From positions 16,376,203 through 16,440,202 of the forward strand of contig NC_083341.1 of NCBI RefSeq assembly GCF_019175385.1: 64,000 nucleotides of DNA. The letters run 5' to 3'. Shown in pieces: positions 35,201-45,690 of the stretch. Position 1 is the first letter of the stretch, and each line of letters begins with the position of its first letter. The notes below the pieces were generated by a model. It was not told the DNA's origin. It did no database searches and saw nothing but the letters and a program-made list of their open reading frames with translations. Position numbers and translations under genes: made by a program. Source of the stretch: Lycium barbarum. Its lineage: Eukaryota; Streptophyta; Magnoliopsida; Solanales; Solanaceae.

Positions 35201-35327
35201 CTTAAACCCATTCACATGCTCAGACGCAAATAAGTACGTCTTTTGGGATTCTTTCCATGTCACGGAGAAAACAAATCTCATTATCACCAATTTCTTGATG
35301 AAAAATGTCCTTAATGAATTTTTATAG
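30813..35327 (+). CDS. GDSL-type esterase/lipase, secreted, three exons
   Basis: Exons 30813-31190, 33417-33915 and 35134-35327 join with GT-AG introns (phases 0 and 1) to give 356 residues, the normal length for plant GDSL (SGNH) hydrolases. Residues 1-26 are a signal peptide (hydrophobic IPLLIIILVQILLL, then STLA-G), so the enzyme should act in the wall or secretory pathway on acyl esters. The SGNH blocks are complete: FGDSSVDAGNNN with catalytic Ser38, block II at VCFASAGTGYDN, SMGTNDF with Asn170, and WDSFHVTEK with Asp331 and His334. LTGLPPMGCLPLER and VACCGTGLFEM are typical of the subfamily near Arabidopsis At2g04570/At2g42990. The start is the first ATG after the TATA box that begins a signal peptide; an upstream in-frame ATG at 30756 would only add a lysine-rich stretch. 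The introns (2226 and 1218 bp) hold four transposons, yet splice sites and frame are intact. The exact substrate is unknown. Confidence 0.93.
31541..31815. mobile_element. Stowaway-like MITE in intron 1 of the GDSL gene, TSD TA
   Basis: Ends CTCCCCTCCGTCCATAAATA and AAAAATGGACGAAGGGAC, with TA on both sides (31539-31540, 31816-31817). The inner arm TTTTACTTGTCCAG is typical of the family. Confidence 0.75.
32185..32216. repeat. Poly(T) tract in intron 1 of the GDSL gene
   Basis: About 32 consecutive T following AATTGTG. The short unit TAATTGTGTTTTTTTTGGTG is repeated around it (32147-32235), so the tract probably grew by slippage within a small direct repeat. Confidence 0.9.
33154..33319 (-). 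mobile_element. 5'-truncated tRNA-derived SINE in intron 1, 17 bp TSD
   Basis: The perfect 17 bp repeat TATATGTATATACATTA flanks it (33137-33153 and 33320-33336). On the minus strand a box-B-like TTCGAGCCGTG is followed by GCAGTCACTAATGC, GTCTACATCACTCTTTGGGA and GAACCCTGCGGGATG, then a TTGTTC tail. This is the body of a tRNA-derived SINE family common in Solanaceae. The A box and head are missing. A more decayed relative is at 36395-36575. Confidence 0.85.
33966..34204. mobile_element. Stowaway-like MITE in intron 2 of the GDSL gene
   Basis: Ends CTCCCTCCGTTCATTTTTAC and ATGAACGGAAGGAG are inverted. TA precedes the left end; the right flank has lost the exact TA. Confidence 0.7.
34630..34975 (+). 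mobile_element. TRIM (terminal-repeat retrotransposon in miniature) in intron 2 of the GDSL gene
   Basis: Two LTRs of about 120 bp: 34630-34750 starts TGTGAAAAGGTCTCACATCG and ends TTTCTTTAACA; 34856-34975 starts TGTGAAGAAGTCACACATCG. They share GGTCTCTTTATATGACTTG. The primer-binding site TGGTATCAGAGC at 34751-34762 (initiator tRNA-Met) follows the 5' LTR, and the polypurine tract GCGTGAGGGAGG (34844-34855) precedes the 3' LTR. The 93 bp between primer-binding site and polypurine tract (105 bp in all between the LTRs) codes for nothing. The LTRs have diverged, so the insertion is not recent. The target duplication is unclear. Confidence 0.85.
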
Positions 35328-35446
35328 TTCATCAGCTGGAAGTTGATATCAAGGATTTTGTATGTAGATTAAGAGCATTTATACGTTGTCTCGTTTTTAA
35401 TTAGTAGTTTATTTAATTTGCTAGAATGTATTATCCAGAGTTTGAA

Positions 35447-35452
35447 AATAAA
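35447..35452 (+). terminator. Likely polyadenylation signal of the GDSL gene
   Basis: AATAAA about 120 bp after the stop codon at 35327, within a TA-rich 3'UTR. Confidence 0.5.
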
Positions 35453-35947
35453 AATACTCCTATTGTATATCATATCAAGAAGGTGATATCTGTACTTTTC
35501 ATTTTCGACACGTTAATTAAATAATCAGTAATGTAATTTGTCTTGGATTCTTGATTGTCTTATTTGTATTCTAAAGCTTTAAGTTATCTGTTCATTTTAA
35601 GGATAAAAATTATACCTATTCTAATTTTTTTGAGCCAACTCTTTTTTTCCCTTGGAGTGCATTAACTTTTAGGCTCTTAAATGGTTCAAAATTTCCGCGG
35701 GTAGTTAATAAAATTAAAAGTTATTATTACTTAATCCAAATAAGACTCGTTTTGACGAACTCCAATTTGTTTTTCAAGACTCCACGATAATATTTCGATT
35801 ATGTCAAGATCATCTAGTTGGTCATTCTTTGGAAAATCCAAATAAACTGTATTCCAAGAAATTAATCGTAGCTTTCCTCTAAGTTAACTTTAAATGTTAG
35901 AAACACGAGAACGAAAAACACAACAAAAAGCAAAAAATAAATAAATA

Positions 35948-36210
35948 CTCCCTCCGTTCACTTTTACTTGTCCACTATAGACTTTGCACACCCCTTAAGA
36001 AATAATAAATGAAGTGCAAATTTTACCATCATACCCATATTAATTAGTGTATAATTGTATTGGAATTGGAAAATAATTTGAAATGAGTAATTAATGCTAA
36101 GGGCAAAAACAAGAAAAACAAATTATTTTTCTCTTGATTTGCGAAAGTAAACAAGTAAAAGTGAAAATTTATTTTTGAAATAATAGACAAGTAAAAGTAA
36201 ACGGAGGGAA
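35948..36210. mobile_element. Stowaway-like MITE, TSD TA
   Basis: Ends CTCCCTCCGTTCACTTTTAC and GTAAAAGTAAACGGAGGGAA, flanked by TA (35946-35947, 36211-36212). The terminal inverted match is long. Confidence 0.85.
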
Positions 36211-36394
36211 TACGTAGTAGTTTCCCTTAAATCAAAGTAATAATTGAAGACTCTGCTCAATTCTAATTAGCTTGAAAAGTCTTGATCTTGTATTTTAGTC
36301 CCATGGAAAGAGGCTAATTTCTTTTTGGTTGGAAATTTTGATTAATGTCGACCATACAAAATCTCTTTTTGTGCTTAAATCACTCATAGGTGCC

Positions 36395-36575
36395 TCTGGA
36401 AAGAGTCGGGGTGAATAACTGAACCAATAAGGGAAACGAAATAAAGAATGAACGGTGGCTACATTAGGCAGCAGGGTGTACAAAGCAAGCATTAATGGTT
36501 GTTTTTATGGCTCAAATCCATAATTTATAGATCAGAGACAACTTTATCGTTGCTCCAAGGCTCTCATTTGGATGG
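36395..36575 (-). mobile_element. Decayed SINE related to 33154-33319
   Basis: The minus strand reads GAGCCTTGGAGCAACGATAA AGTTGTC near 36565-36538, the tRNA-like head with an A box that the intron-1 copy lacks. GCTTGC and CCACCGTTCATT-type segments follow. Heavily mutated; ends not resolved. Confidence 0.5.
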
Positions 36576-36605
36576 TGGTCACATTATTATTGAAAATGCT
36601 GATAC

Positions 36606-36860
36606 AGTGGCGGATTTAGGATTTTCATTAAGGGGGTTCAAAAAATAAAAATATACTGTTTGAGATTTGAACTTGAAACCTCAAGGTGAATTTGAACAAC
36701 CTAAACCACTAAGTGACCCAATAGTCTTGTGCTTAGGAGATTCAAAATATATATATACACATAAAAAAATTTAAAAAAAGTTACCTTATATATACATTGT
36801 AATTTTTTACCGAGTGGGTTCGGGACAACACCCTCCCGCCCCGGACAGATATACCTAATC
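36606..36860. repeat. Solanaceae-type dispersed repeat (GTGGCGGATTTAGG family)
   Basis: Begins CAGTGGCGGATTTAGGATTT followed by TTAAGGGGGTTC, and ends with a GAGTGGGTTCGGGACAAC stretch. I recognise this head from many Solanaceae intergenic copies, but the terminal structure is eroded and the class is uncertain. Confidence 0.45.
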
Positions 36861-37636
36861 CATTGGCCGGCTATTTATTAGTTTTGCAAGTGCGAAGTAA
36901 TGATTTTCCTTTCATTATAAATTGTATGGCCAAATTCATGCAGCATATGATCATTTAACGAATTTAAATTATATGTACTAATCGCGTAAATATTTTTTAC
37001 ACTAATAACATATTTTGATCAGTAATAGTTACTTCCTCTATTTATTGTATTTTTAGGTTTATTAGTGACAGTTACCTATTGTAGTAAGTTACCTTGATTT
37101 AATCCTGTAAAACGTTATATACCAACGATACACATAAATTGAACTCTACTTTAATATTGAAGAAAGATTTAGATTTTTTCAATAGGCAGAAAACGAAAAA
37201 CGGTTCATAAAACACACACACACAAAAAAACGTTCAGATACAGAAGCAGAGCCGTGATTTGAACCTTATGAGTTCTGATTTTTGAGAATACAGTCTAGGT
37301 GTTAATAATTGAGCTTGATTAAATTTTATAAGTATTTAATGATTTTTTAGATACAAATACATAATTTAGATCAAAACTATGGAATTTTGTCGAATCCACA
37401 CGTTATATGCTACCTCTGCCCCGGTCCACAGGCTACTACGCGTAAAATCACTTATAAAGGATTCACCTAATATGTGTTAAAAGTAGGTATCTAACATCCA
37501 CGAAACATCCAAAAAAAAAGTATCTGCCAAATTCACTTAATTGTGCGTAGCCAAAAAAAGGAAATGAATTGTCTCATGTAGATGCTGTTTTTGCCTTGTT
37601 TCAGTGCTTCCGAATGTGAAAAACTATGTACACAAA
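36861..37636. other. Intergenic, no recognisable gene
   Basis: AT-rich. A fragment near 37230-37300 (AGAAGCAGAGCCGTGATTTG) resembles the edge of another dispersed repeat. No coding signal. Confidence 0.4.
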
Positions 37637-38058
37637 GGGTGTGTTCGGTATGGAGGAAAATGTTTTTCAAATTTTATGTTGGATTGGTCAAAACTTTTAG
37701 AAAATATTTTCTCTAGAAAAATAAGTTTTTTTAAAATGAGAAAAATGACTTTTCTAGTGAAAGCATAAAATACAAATTCATAAGTGTCATTCCATATTGA
37801 TTGTGTCCTCCCACCCTCCGACACACTTCATCTTTACCCCCATCCATCCCCACCACCCCCACTCCCGTTGTCCCCATCCTCACAATCCCTACCCCCACCC
37901 CTACCTCCCATAGTACTCTATCTAGATTATATGCAAATACTTTTAAGATAATATGCTTTGCTTACATACAGAACACAAGAAAATAAGTTAGAAACTCAAT
38001 CATTTCCTGAAAATGTTATATTGTTCATAAAAAAACATTTCCTCTGTACCGAACACCC
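37637..38058. mobile_element. MITE-like element with inverted ends GGGTGTGTTCGGTA
   Basis: The left end GGGTGTGTTCGGTATGGAGG pairs with the right end CCTCTGTACCGAACACCC. The interior contains a C-rich patch (37805-37910). The target duplication is not clear, so the superfamily is open. Confidence 0.65.
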
Positions 38059-39369
38059 AAACAAATACAACATCTGGACAACAAGGCATTGACACAAATC
38101 TTAATTAACTCTTCTTTTGCGTCAATTTAAGTTATATGCCCCGGTATTTTAATTTATTTTATATTATCAGTGTAATTTAACGAATTTTATAATATATTTA
38201 TAATTAATTATTTTCTAAATTATCGTATCAAGTTTGATACGCGCGAGAAAAGTTAATTATCATTGTAGATCAAATGATCTAACAGTGTAAGAAATTTATA
38301 GACGGATACTGTACATAACCTAATCTCTGTTTCGTATATTAATGATAATAAAATACTTATTTATCATCATATATGAGAAAGAATTAAAGCAAAGAAAATG
38401 GAATGAATTGTGATGTGAAGTTTGTCAGCAAATAACTGAAGATATAAAGGTTATCAACTACCACCTTCATTTCTGCTCAACAGAGAATATTAACAGGTAG
38501 TAGTTCTCAAATTAATTATCAACTTCATATACTTTCGGTGAGTAGTTGGTACAAGAAAATTTGTAGCAACTACTGTACTTCTTAACTAGAGATGTGACTA
38601 TTCTCTCAATCTGCATCGTATATGATCATCTCCTTTTAATTTGTTTCTTTACTAGGTCCCTTATACAGAGTTTCTTGGATTAATTATATGAAATTTGTGG
38701 ACCACCAACGTCGAATTTAATTCTGTATCCTGATATTTCTTATTAAATTAAATACAAACCTGACTTCTTTCAAACGGAACTATTTTTCTGTGTTTCTTTG
38801 TCTCATATGTATCTAAAATTATTTTCTTTTTCTTTTTCAACTCTGATCTAGAAAGTCATGAAACAACAAATACGGCACATTCAGTACGGCAATAACATCG
38901 GCATATTCCTTCGTGACAATAAGTGTCAACTTAGTAGGTACATAATTGGCATATAGTAACATATAAATCTCCGTATCAAACTTGATATCATAACTTAGAA
39001 AATAGGTCTAATAATATACTCCTTCGATAACTAGTTAAATTGGACGTGATAATAGAAAATATCTTTAAAGTATTGGTGCATGTAAACTGACGGAAAAGAA
39101 AATGTTAAGATTAGTGTCCTTCATAATTTTCCACATTGGAAGCACTGAAGATTTTGTTAATGTGCAGTCTCCTTTTCCTGTCTTTAATTACACGTGAAAA
39201 TAGGTTGTGTTAGAGTCTCCACTATAGTAAGCCATTTTATTCTACTTTTTTGTATTAAAACAACATCTTGTATTTGAGTATATTGCAAATACTCACCTAT
39301 GGCTCTGTTCAGATTGGATTTGTTACAATTATATATTGATTTGATTTTGCATCAGTTACTCTAGATTAG
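38059..39369. other. Intergenic, no recognisable gene
   Basis: AT-rich sequence. I see no gene, RNA or complete repeat. Confidence 0.4.
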
Positions 39370-40100
39370 CAATATGCCTTTCAAGTCTCTTTGGTTCCTC
39401 ATAGGTAACTCCTTAAGCTTCTCTAAATCAAGAACTAAGTCTAGATGCAATATTTATAAGCTTCTAGTTAGCGTCCCAAATATATTTCACCATATCAAGA
39501 AAGTCGTCATGTTCATCCAATATGTTAAAAATAATTAAAGTACTTCACGAATTCTTCCTTACCCCTACTAATAAATTAAAATAGAATTGTGGCAAATGAT
39601 ATGAGCAAGCTCTAGTTCGGTGAGTGATATCGGTTAATAAACCATAAAAGTCAAATCAATAAGATTTGCACACCATCCTATATCTATTCTTTTTCAGATG
39701 ATATTGGGGGATGCTCTATTATTACACCAAATAAAGATATTCCCAATATAGTCAGTATCCTGCATGCCACAATCTCTTAAACAAGTGAGGAAGTCAAAAC
39801 ATTTGTCAATCATGTGAGTTTAATTACCTCCCTCTTTTTCATCGTGGAATGTAATAAAATTGAAGTCCATATTAATATATTATCGCTCAAGGACCAGTCA
39901 ATGTTTTATAGGTCTGTTCTCAACTGAGTAATTAGGCACTTAGCATAAATAGTACTCAAGTGAAATTCTGAGATAATGTTGTTGTGATTAAGAGTGCAGG
40001 TCACTTGTTGTTCTGTCTCATCCTTAATATCTACCACAAAATCCTTAGTCCAGAAAAGCCATACATCTTCTTGTTAATATTTGCATGACATTCCTGCAAA
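39370..40100 (-). pseudogene. Decayed LINE: endonuclease part of a non-LTR retrotransposon
   Basis: On the minus strand, broken frames give pieces typical of the apurinic-like endonuclease of plant L1 elements: QQVTCTLNHNNIISEFHLST-like around 40010-39950, then FITFHDEKEGG-like, and DYIGNIFIWCNNRASPNI near 39745-39700. Further on come NMTTFLIW and ELPMRNQRDLKGIL remnants. Stops and shifts are frequent. No ends, tail or duplication were identified, so this is an old internal fragment. Confidence 0.6.
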
Positions 40101-40376
40101 TCTAGATGTCTCATGTTTTAATAATCCAACTCCCCGTTTTTAGTAATTGTGTCCAATTTTATGTTTTGAGACTTCCCATAGGTTGATATGATGTCTTGGG
40201 ACTTGTTGGCATGATTTGGAAGTTTTGGCGCGTTTCATATCAAGTTGAAATTGTAGATTTTGCCGGTATAGATTTGTTCATCGCGATCACACTGACATCT
40301 GAAGGGGCTAATTGAGAAACTCAGCCATTTCAAATGCTAGAAAAATGGGCCAATATAAAAGCTGCTTACACTACAT

Positions 40377-41303
40377 TAGGGGTGTACAAAGTAAACCGAC
40401 AAACCGCATCAAACTGATAAATTGAGTCAAACCGAGAAAAAAACCCGACTAGTGGTTTGGTTTGACTTGGTTTGGTGTTGAAAAAAAAAAACCCGACCAT
40501 AATTGGTTTGGTTTGGTTTTAACTAAAAAAAGTCAAACCGAACCAAACCAACCCAACATTACATGTATTCAATTTTTAAAATATTTTATACATAAAAATA
40601 TTTATTTGTAATGTAATTTATAAATATTTCTTAAATTTTTTCGTAATTTTTTATCTATTATCATATTATTCAAGCTTGAACTTAGAATTTTGAACGACAA
40701 TAAGTTTTATATCCTATGGATGTTAGTAACTCAAATAAAGTCAAACCAAAACCAACTCAACACTAATGCTAACAAAAGAAATTCAATTTACCATTAGGAA
40801 TGACAATAATGTTGGATATCTATTCTTTAGTTTTGCATAATTGATTTAGAGAGTGAAAATACATAACTTAAGTTTTTTTTCTCTGTCATGTAATTAATAC
40901 TTATTTGTCGTACTTATTTTAGCATGACATAATATTTTTAGATTATGGTCATTTTCTTTATGACTTGTTAATTAGCAATATTTATTTTAACCGATTTTAT
41001 TAGATTTTGTTAAATATTTTAATACAATGTCATCACTCTTCTCACATTTTGTGTTATTTTCTTAAGAAACACCTTAATTATATAGTTGTACCTTACTAGG
41101 ACTAAAGAAATATTTGAAATAAAAGTTATATGTTTTGTATCAAGACTATTCCGAAAAACAAACTCGAAAAACCCGAGAAAATCCGAGGTTGAAAAACCCG
41201 AATTTTATTGGTTTGGTTTGGTGTATAAATTTAAAAACCCGACGCAAGTGGTTTGGTTTGGTGTTTAAAAAATCCGAACCAACCCGGTCCATGTACACCC
41301 CTA
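40377..41303. mobile_element. Non-autonomous hAT element, 8 bp TSD
   Basis: Perfect terminal inverted repeats TAGGGGTGTACA ... TGTACACCCCTA are flanked by the 8 bp duplication CACTACAT at 40369-40376 and 41304-41311, which defines the hAT superfamily. Subterminal regions repeat TGGTTTGGTTTGG and AACCCGA in both orientations. The AT-rich middle carries no transposase. Confidence 0.93.
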
Positions 41304-41318
41304 CACTACATATAGTAA

Positions 41319-41829
41319 CATTTATTTGTGTGGATTGTCCTTCAAAGGCACTGGTCTTTAATTTTTGCCCCTCAAATTGGTGGTCTTTAATTTTTGCTCT
41401 TTGTCTAATACCCCGAGGTTCTGGATTCGAACCCCAACTCAGTAAAAGAAAAAAAGAAAGGAATTTCGCAAGGTAGAGGTTTGTAGCAAAGTTAGGCCTA
41501 TTCGAGTAAAAGTTGGGCTTTAAGGTAGAGGTTTGCCTTAAGGCAAACTTTTGCCCAAAATTAGGCCTATTCGGGCAAAAATTATGTCTTAAGGCAGATG
41601 TTTGTAAAATTCCAACTAAGTTAAAAAAATAAAAAAAATAAAAATTGCATGAAGGCAAAATTCTATCTTAAGGCAGAATTTGAAACTCTGTCTGAGGTGC
41701 AAAACTCTGCCTTGCGATTTTTTTTTAAATTTTTGACTGAGCAGAGGTTCGAACCCTAAACCAAGAAATTTTTAGCGAGGGGCAAAAATTAAAGACATGT
41801 GCTTTTGAAGGACAATCATGCAAATGACC
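41319..41829. mobile_element. Fold-back MITE, 10 bp direct flank CATATAGTAA
   Basis: The left arm (GATTGTCCTTCAAAGGCAC, then GGTCTTTAATTTTTGCCCCT) is inverted at the right (GAGGGGCAAAAATTAAAGAC, then GTGCTTTTGAAGGACAATC). CATATAGTAA flanks both sides (41309-41318, 41830-41839); 9 of these bases would fit a Mutator-type duplication. The interior repeats TAAGGCAGA-GTTTG-like units. A 170-codon minus-strand ORF here is repeat translation. Confidence 0.75.
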
Positions 41830-41840
41830 CATATAGTAAG

Positions 41841-42100
41841 GGGTCGTTTGGTACACGGTATAAGGTGGAATATCCCAACACTAATTTTGGGATTAATTTT
41901 GTACCATGTTTGGTAGAAGGTATAAATTTATTTCATTTATACCTTCTACCAAACAAAGTATAAAATGAAGTTCAAACTTAAAGATAGGATATCCCACCTT
42001 ATCTCATTAACGTGAAATTATTTTATCCATCTCCTGGATGGGATAAATTAATCCTGGGATTATAATCCCAAGATAATTTAATCCGCGTACTAAATGACCC
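41841..42100. mobile_element. MITE with inverted ends GGGTCGTTTGGTACACGG
   Basis: The left end GGGTCGTTTGGTACACGG pairs with the right end CCGCGTACTAAATGACCC (15 of 18 match). Inner arms with GGTATAAATTTATTTCATTT and its inverse form a second hairpin. The target duplication is not visible. Confidence 0.65.
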
Positions 42101-42493
42101 GTTAGCTTAATTTAAGCTGTATATATTCATATTTTCTAAATTATTTAACTTGTAGCCTGTATAAGCAAAATTTCAGACAAAAACGATGCCGTTTACTTGA
42201 ACAAGTATATGCACACCATGGAAAATTACTACAGGCTTGTGACTTTTGGTACGCTGTACAGCTTAGTCACAAGTTAAAGGTGATTGCAAATCAAGAGTTT
42301 AAGGGCTGCAAAATGAGGTTTTAACTTCTTTTACTGCATAGGTGAATTAGCACTGAATCATATTCTTATATTTATTTAAAAAAAAATGAATCAGGTGACC
42401 ATGAGTGTAATAGGACTTGACATGCTGTTCTTGTCGTTTAAGAAATAGTGACTTGCTATACAAAGTGAGTCATTGAATCATTATGAATAAGAA

Positions 42494-43219
42494 TGTATAC
42501 GGTAAAAACCGGATGTATGCAAGACCGGTGAGACCGGGGACCGGAGTTTGGAAGAAACAAGCATGAGTACACAGTCTTTCCTTCAGACCGGTGGGATTGC
42601 ACCAAGTGCGGTTGATCCGAGAGAAGTTGAGCAAATCCGTTTGGTCCGGTATTTCCGGACCAAACTTTGCATCAACGTTAGTCCGGTTTCTCCATGACCG
42701 AATTGGTCGTGGCCGTTAGTTCGGTTAACCAGTTGCAGAGTTGCCACGCGTCAAGACCGTTCTGTCACATTGTACTGACGGTCGTACGAGTGTCAGACCG
42801 TACGGTCCAACCTTATCCTTTTAGGGTTTCTTTATTCTAAAAAGGCTTTATGTTGTATGCAAGGCCCGTAAGGCAAAACTATAAATAGAGGACATCTCCT
42901 TACTTTGAGGGATTGGTTTTTTCAAGATCAAGAACATTGTAATAGCAAGTATATATAAAAAGCATCATTTCTCTCTCTCTTTAGTCGGAATCAGTCGATT
43001 TTTGTAGCCTTAGTTTATTCCTCTTACACCATTAGCTTAATCATCTATATCAACATATTCATTCAAAGCATATGTATATATATATATATATATTCGTATA
43101 CACGTATCAACACACGCAAATCCATAAATATTTCTCATAAACACAAAATAGATTAAAGTTATCCACATATCCTATATCTCACTTACAAATTCAATTTTTA
43201 CCCCAATTCAGGGTAAACA
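42494..43219 (+). repeat. 5' LTR of the gypsy element
   Basis: 726 bp from TGTATACGGTAAAAACCGG to TTCAGGGTAAACA. The 3' LTR begins with the matching TGTATACAGTAAA at 60869. It contains several ACCGG-rich repeats (GACCGGTGAGACCGGGGACC) at its start, the TATA box CTATAAATAG at 42880-42889, and a TA microsatellite near 43075-43092. Confidence 0.88.
42880..42889 (+). promoter_or_regulatory. TATA box in the 5' LTR
   Basis: CTATAAATAGAGGACATCTC is a textbook plant TATA region, placed in mid-LTR as expected for the retroelement promoter. Confidence 0.75.
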
Positions 43220-43220
43220 G

Positions 43221-43239
43221 TTTGGCGCCCACCGTGGGG
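43221..43239 (+). promoter_or_regulatory. Primer-binding site region of the gypsy element
   Basis: TTTGGCGCCCACCGTGGGG directly follows the 5' LTR. This sequence is the shared start of the untranslated leader in Tat-type elements. The exact primer tRNA is not assigned here. Confidence 0.7.
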
Positions 43240-43327
43240 CTAGGATAATAGTGGTTTTTTGATCTTGCTTTCTCTCTTACCCGTTGGTTCAAGAAATCTT
43301 TTGTTAATCTCTGTGAAAACGGACCAA

Positions 43328-44781
43328 ATGGCAAGTAGTGAGCAATCTAGTCATGTCAACAACAACGAGATTGTGGCCGAAAACGAGAACAGTAGGCTAC
43401 GGGACCTACCAGCAGACCCCATCGACCCAAATTCTGTTGATTCGAGGGAAGGCCTCAACTGGCAGAACACCGTGAACCAGGAGAATGCCACCCAGCCGGC
43501 CACTGATCCCTTAAATACTCATAATTCAATTACTTTATCCTGGGCACAAGGCCGGAAAGTGTCGGACACCCCGGATGAGGTTAACTTACGTCTAATTTTT
43601 GATATGTTGCAGGAACAGAGAACTGCCATCGCCGAACAAGGAATCGCAATAGCTCAACTGCAAAGTAAAAATGATAAAGCGGCCCCGGAGAGGTCGAAAG
43701 GCGTCGCTGAACCAAGGGACGAAACACGGATGGTCGAGAGTAATGGATCCGGGGCTGGTTCATCCACCGAAGTTCTAAGGATGCTCGAAACATTGGCAAA
43801 ATGGGTAGACTCAACTGGGAAGAGGGTGGAAACATATAACTCTCGGGTGGATCAGATCCTGGGGGCTCCGCCTATTCTAAAAGGACCGGATTCAAAGAGG
43901 TACATTCAAAGGCCTTTTCCTCCGAGTGCGGCTACGAAATTGATTCCGAAGAGGTTCAAAATGCCGGATATCCAGAAATATGACGGCACCACGGACCCAC
44001 AGGAGCACGTGACTTCATACACCTATGCCATAAAAGGAAATAACGTCGAAGAGGATGAAATTGAGTCCGTGTTGTTGAAGAAGTTCGGGGAAACCCTATC
44101 GAAGGGGGCATTGACTTGATACGACCATCTGCCCGAGCATTCAATCACTTCTTTCGAAATGCTCGCGGATGCGTTCATAAAATCCCATGCTGGAGCTAAA
44201 AGGTGCAGGCCCGGAAGGCGGATATTTTTCGTATAGCCCAAAAGGACGATGAGTTGTTACGTGAATTTGTCAACCGGTTCCAAAGGGAACAGATGGAGCT
44301 CCCTCTGGTTCCGGAGGAATGGGCTGCACAAGCTTTTACCAAAGGGCTTAACCCTCGGAGCTCGACGGCCTCGTTCAAATTAAAAGAAAACTTGTTGGAA
44401 TACGAGGCTGTGACCTGGGCAGATGTCCATAACAGATACGAATCAAAGATTCGGGTGGAGGATGATCAACTCGAACTTCCCCCGGGGCCCGTAAATATGA
44501 GCAAAAGCTCCGAGAGATCGAGGAAAAATTACGAGTCGGAGTCAAGACCATCGAGAGAAAGGTATCGGCCGTACTCTCATTCGGAAAAGCCAAGCTTCAA
44601 GTTGGAAAAATCAGGGGTTGGTCCCAGTCAATTCTCCGGGCGGGGTGATAAACGGACCGAGCAACCGTCGAACAGTCGAGGTCTGTCATTTAGAAGTGAT
44701 GTCGGGAGTTCGGCTAGCAACAATGACCTACCGAGGATATCGGAGTACAACTTCAACATCAATACCTCGGATCTTGTCTAG
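43328..44781 (+). pseudogene. gag of the Tat/Retand-like element, broken
   Basis: Starts at ATG 43328 (MASSEQSSHVNNNEIV). The first part has a coiled-coil-like LRLIFDMLQEQRTAIAEQGI stretch, then the capsid-like part with PKRFKMPDIQKYDGTTDPQE near residue 215. A TGA at 44117-44119 replaces the usual Trp of LTWYDHLP. A one-base loss in an A-run near 44200 shifts the frame. It then continues as RKADIFRIAQKDDELLREFV, FQREQMELPLVPEEWAAQAF and a charged Arg/Ser/Glu-rich tail to a TAG at 44779. After that comes the zinc knuckle CEYHGNHRHRTEDC (44861-44902). Gag packages the RNA into particles; this copy cannot. Confidence 0.85.
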
Positions 44782-44860
44782 GCCATTGGTCGTATTGCAG
44801 AAGCAAGATGGCCGAGACTATTGAGATCAGATCCGGTTCAACGGGACCCGAGCGTGATAT

Positions 44861-45690
44861 GTGAGTACCATGGAAATCATAGGCACAGAACTGAAGACTG
44901 TCACCAATTGAGGGGAGGAGGTGGCTCGGTTACTGAAAAATGGCCACTTTCGAGAATTCCTGAGTAAACGAGCTAAAAGCCACTACAAGGAAAGGGAGTC
45001 CCACAAACGGGCTGAACCGGTGGAACCTCAGCATATAATCAACATGATAATCGGGGATACAGATGCTCCTCGAGGTCCGGTGATGAAACGGACAAAGGTT
45101 ACCATTGTACGTGAGAAGCGCAGTCGGGATTTCGTGCCCGAGGATTCCATCTTCTTCAGCAACGAGGATGCAGAAGGCATCATTCAACCACATAATGATG
45201 CGCTGGTAATTTCAATTCTTATTTTCAAATCACAAGTTAAGCGTATTTTGATTGACCCAGATAGCTCGGCCAATATCATCCGATAGAGAGTGGTTGAACA
45301 GCTAAGGCTACTCAATCAGATTGTACCGGTGGCCCAAGTGCTTAGTGGGTTCAATATGGCGAGTGAAACCACGAAGGGGGAGATTTCTCTGCCGGTCAAC
45401 ATTAACGGCACCATTCATCAGACGGTGTTCTATGTCATCTAAGGGATATGAAGTATAATGCTATGCTTAGCAGACCGTGGATACATAGCATGAGGGCTGT
45501 GCCATCAAGATTACATCAGCTGTTGTAATTCCCAACACCGAAGGGGATCAAAACCATCCGGGGTGAACAACCCTCTGCAAGGGAGATGTTCGCGGTCGAG
45601 GAAGCGCCACTCTTTCCCAAAAAACCAGATCCAAAGGAAGATGAGTCAGTCGGTTGCAAGGACTCTAAGTAGAAACTAAAGTATACGGGT
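44861..45690 (+). pseudogene. Zinc knuckle to protease region of the gypsy element, broken
   Basis: After CEYHGNHRHRTEDC a one-base insertion in GGGG (about 44915) shifts the frame. It resumes as ARLLKNGHFREFLSKRAK, PQHIINMIIGDTDAPRGPVM and VKRILIDPDSSANIIR. The last segment is the aspartic protease site, in which the conserved Gly of D-x-G is changed to Asp (DPDSSA). TAG at 45284 and TAA near 45438 follow in frame, with further disruption up to the RT frame at 45691. Confidence 0.8.

Noticed and set aside
41146..41658. 170-codon minus-strand ORF with FCPNRPNF-like repeats
   Set aside because: It runs across the right end of the hAT element and into the fold-back MITE; the peptide repeats mirror the DNA repeats.
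43075..43092. TA run considered as an origin or promoter element
   Set aside because: A short TA microsatellite in the gypsy 5' LTR, downstream of the real TATA box at 42880.
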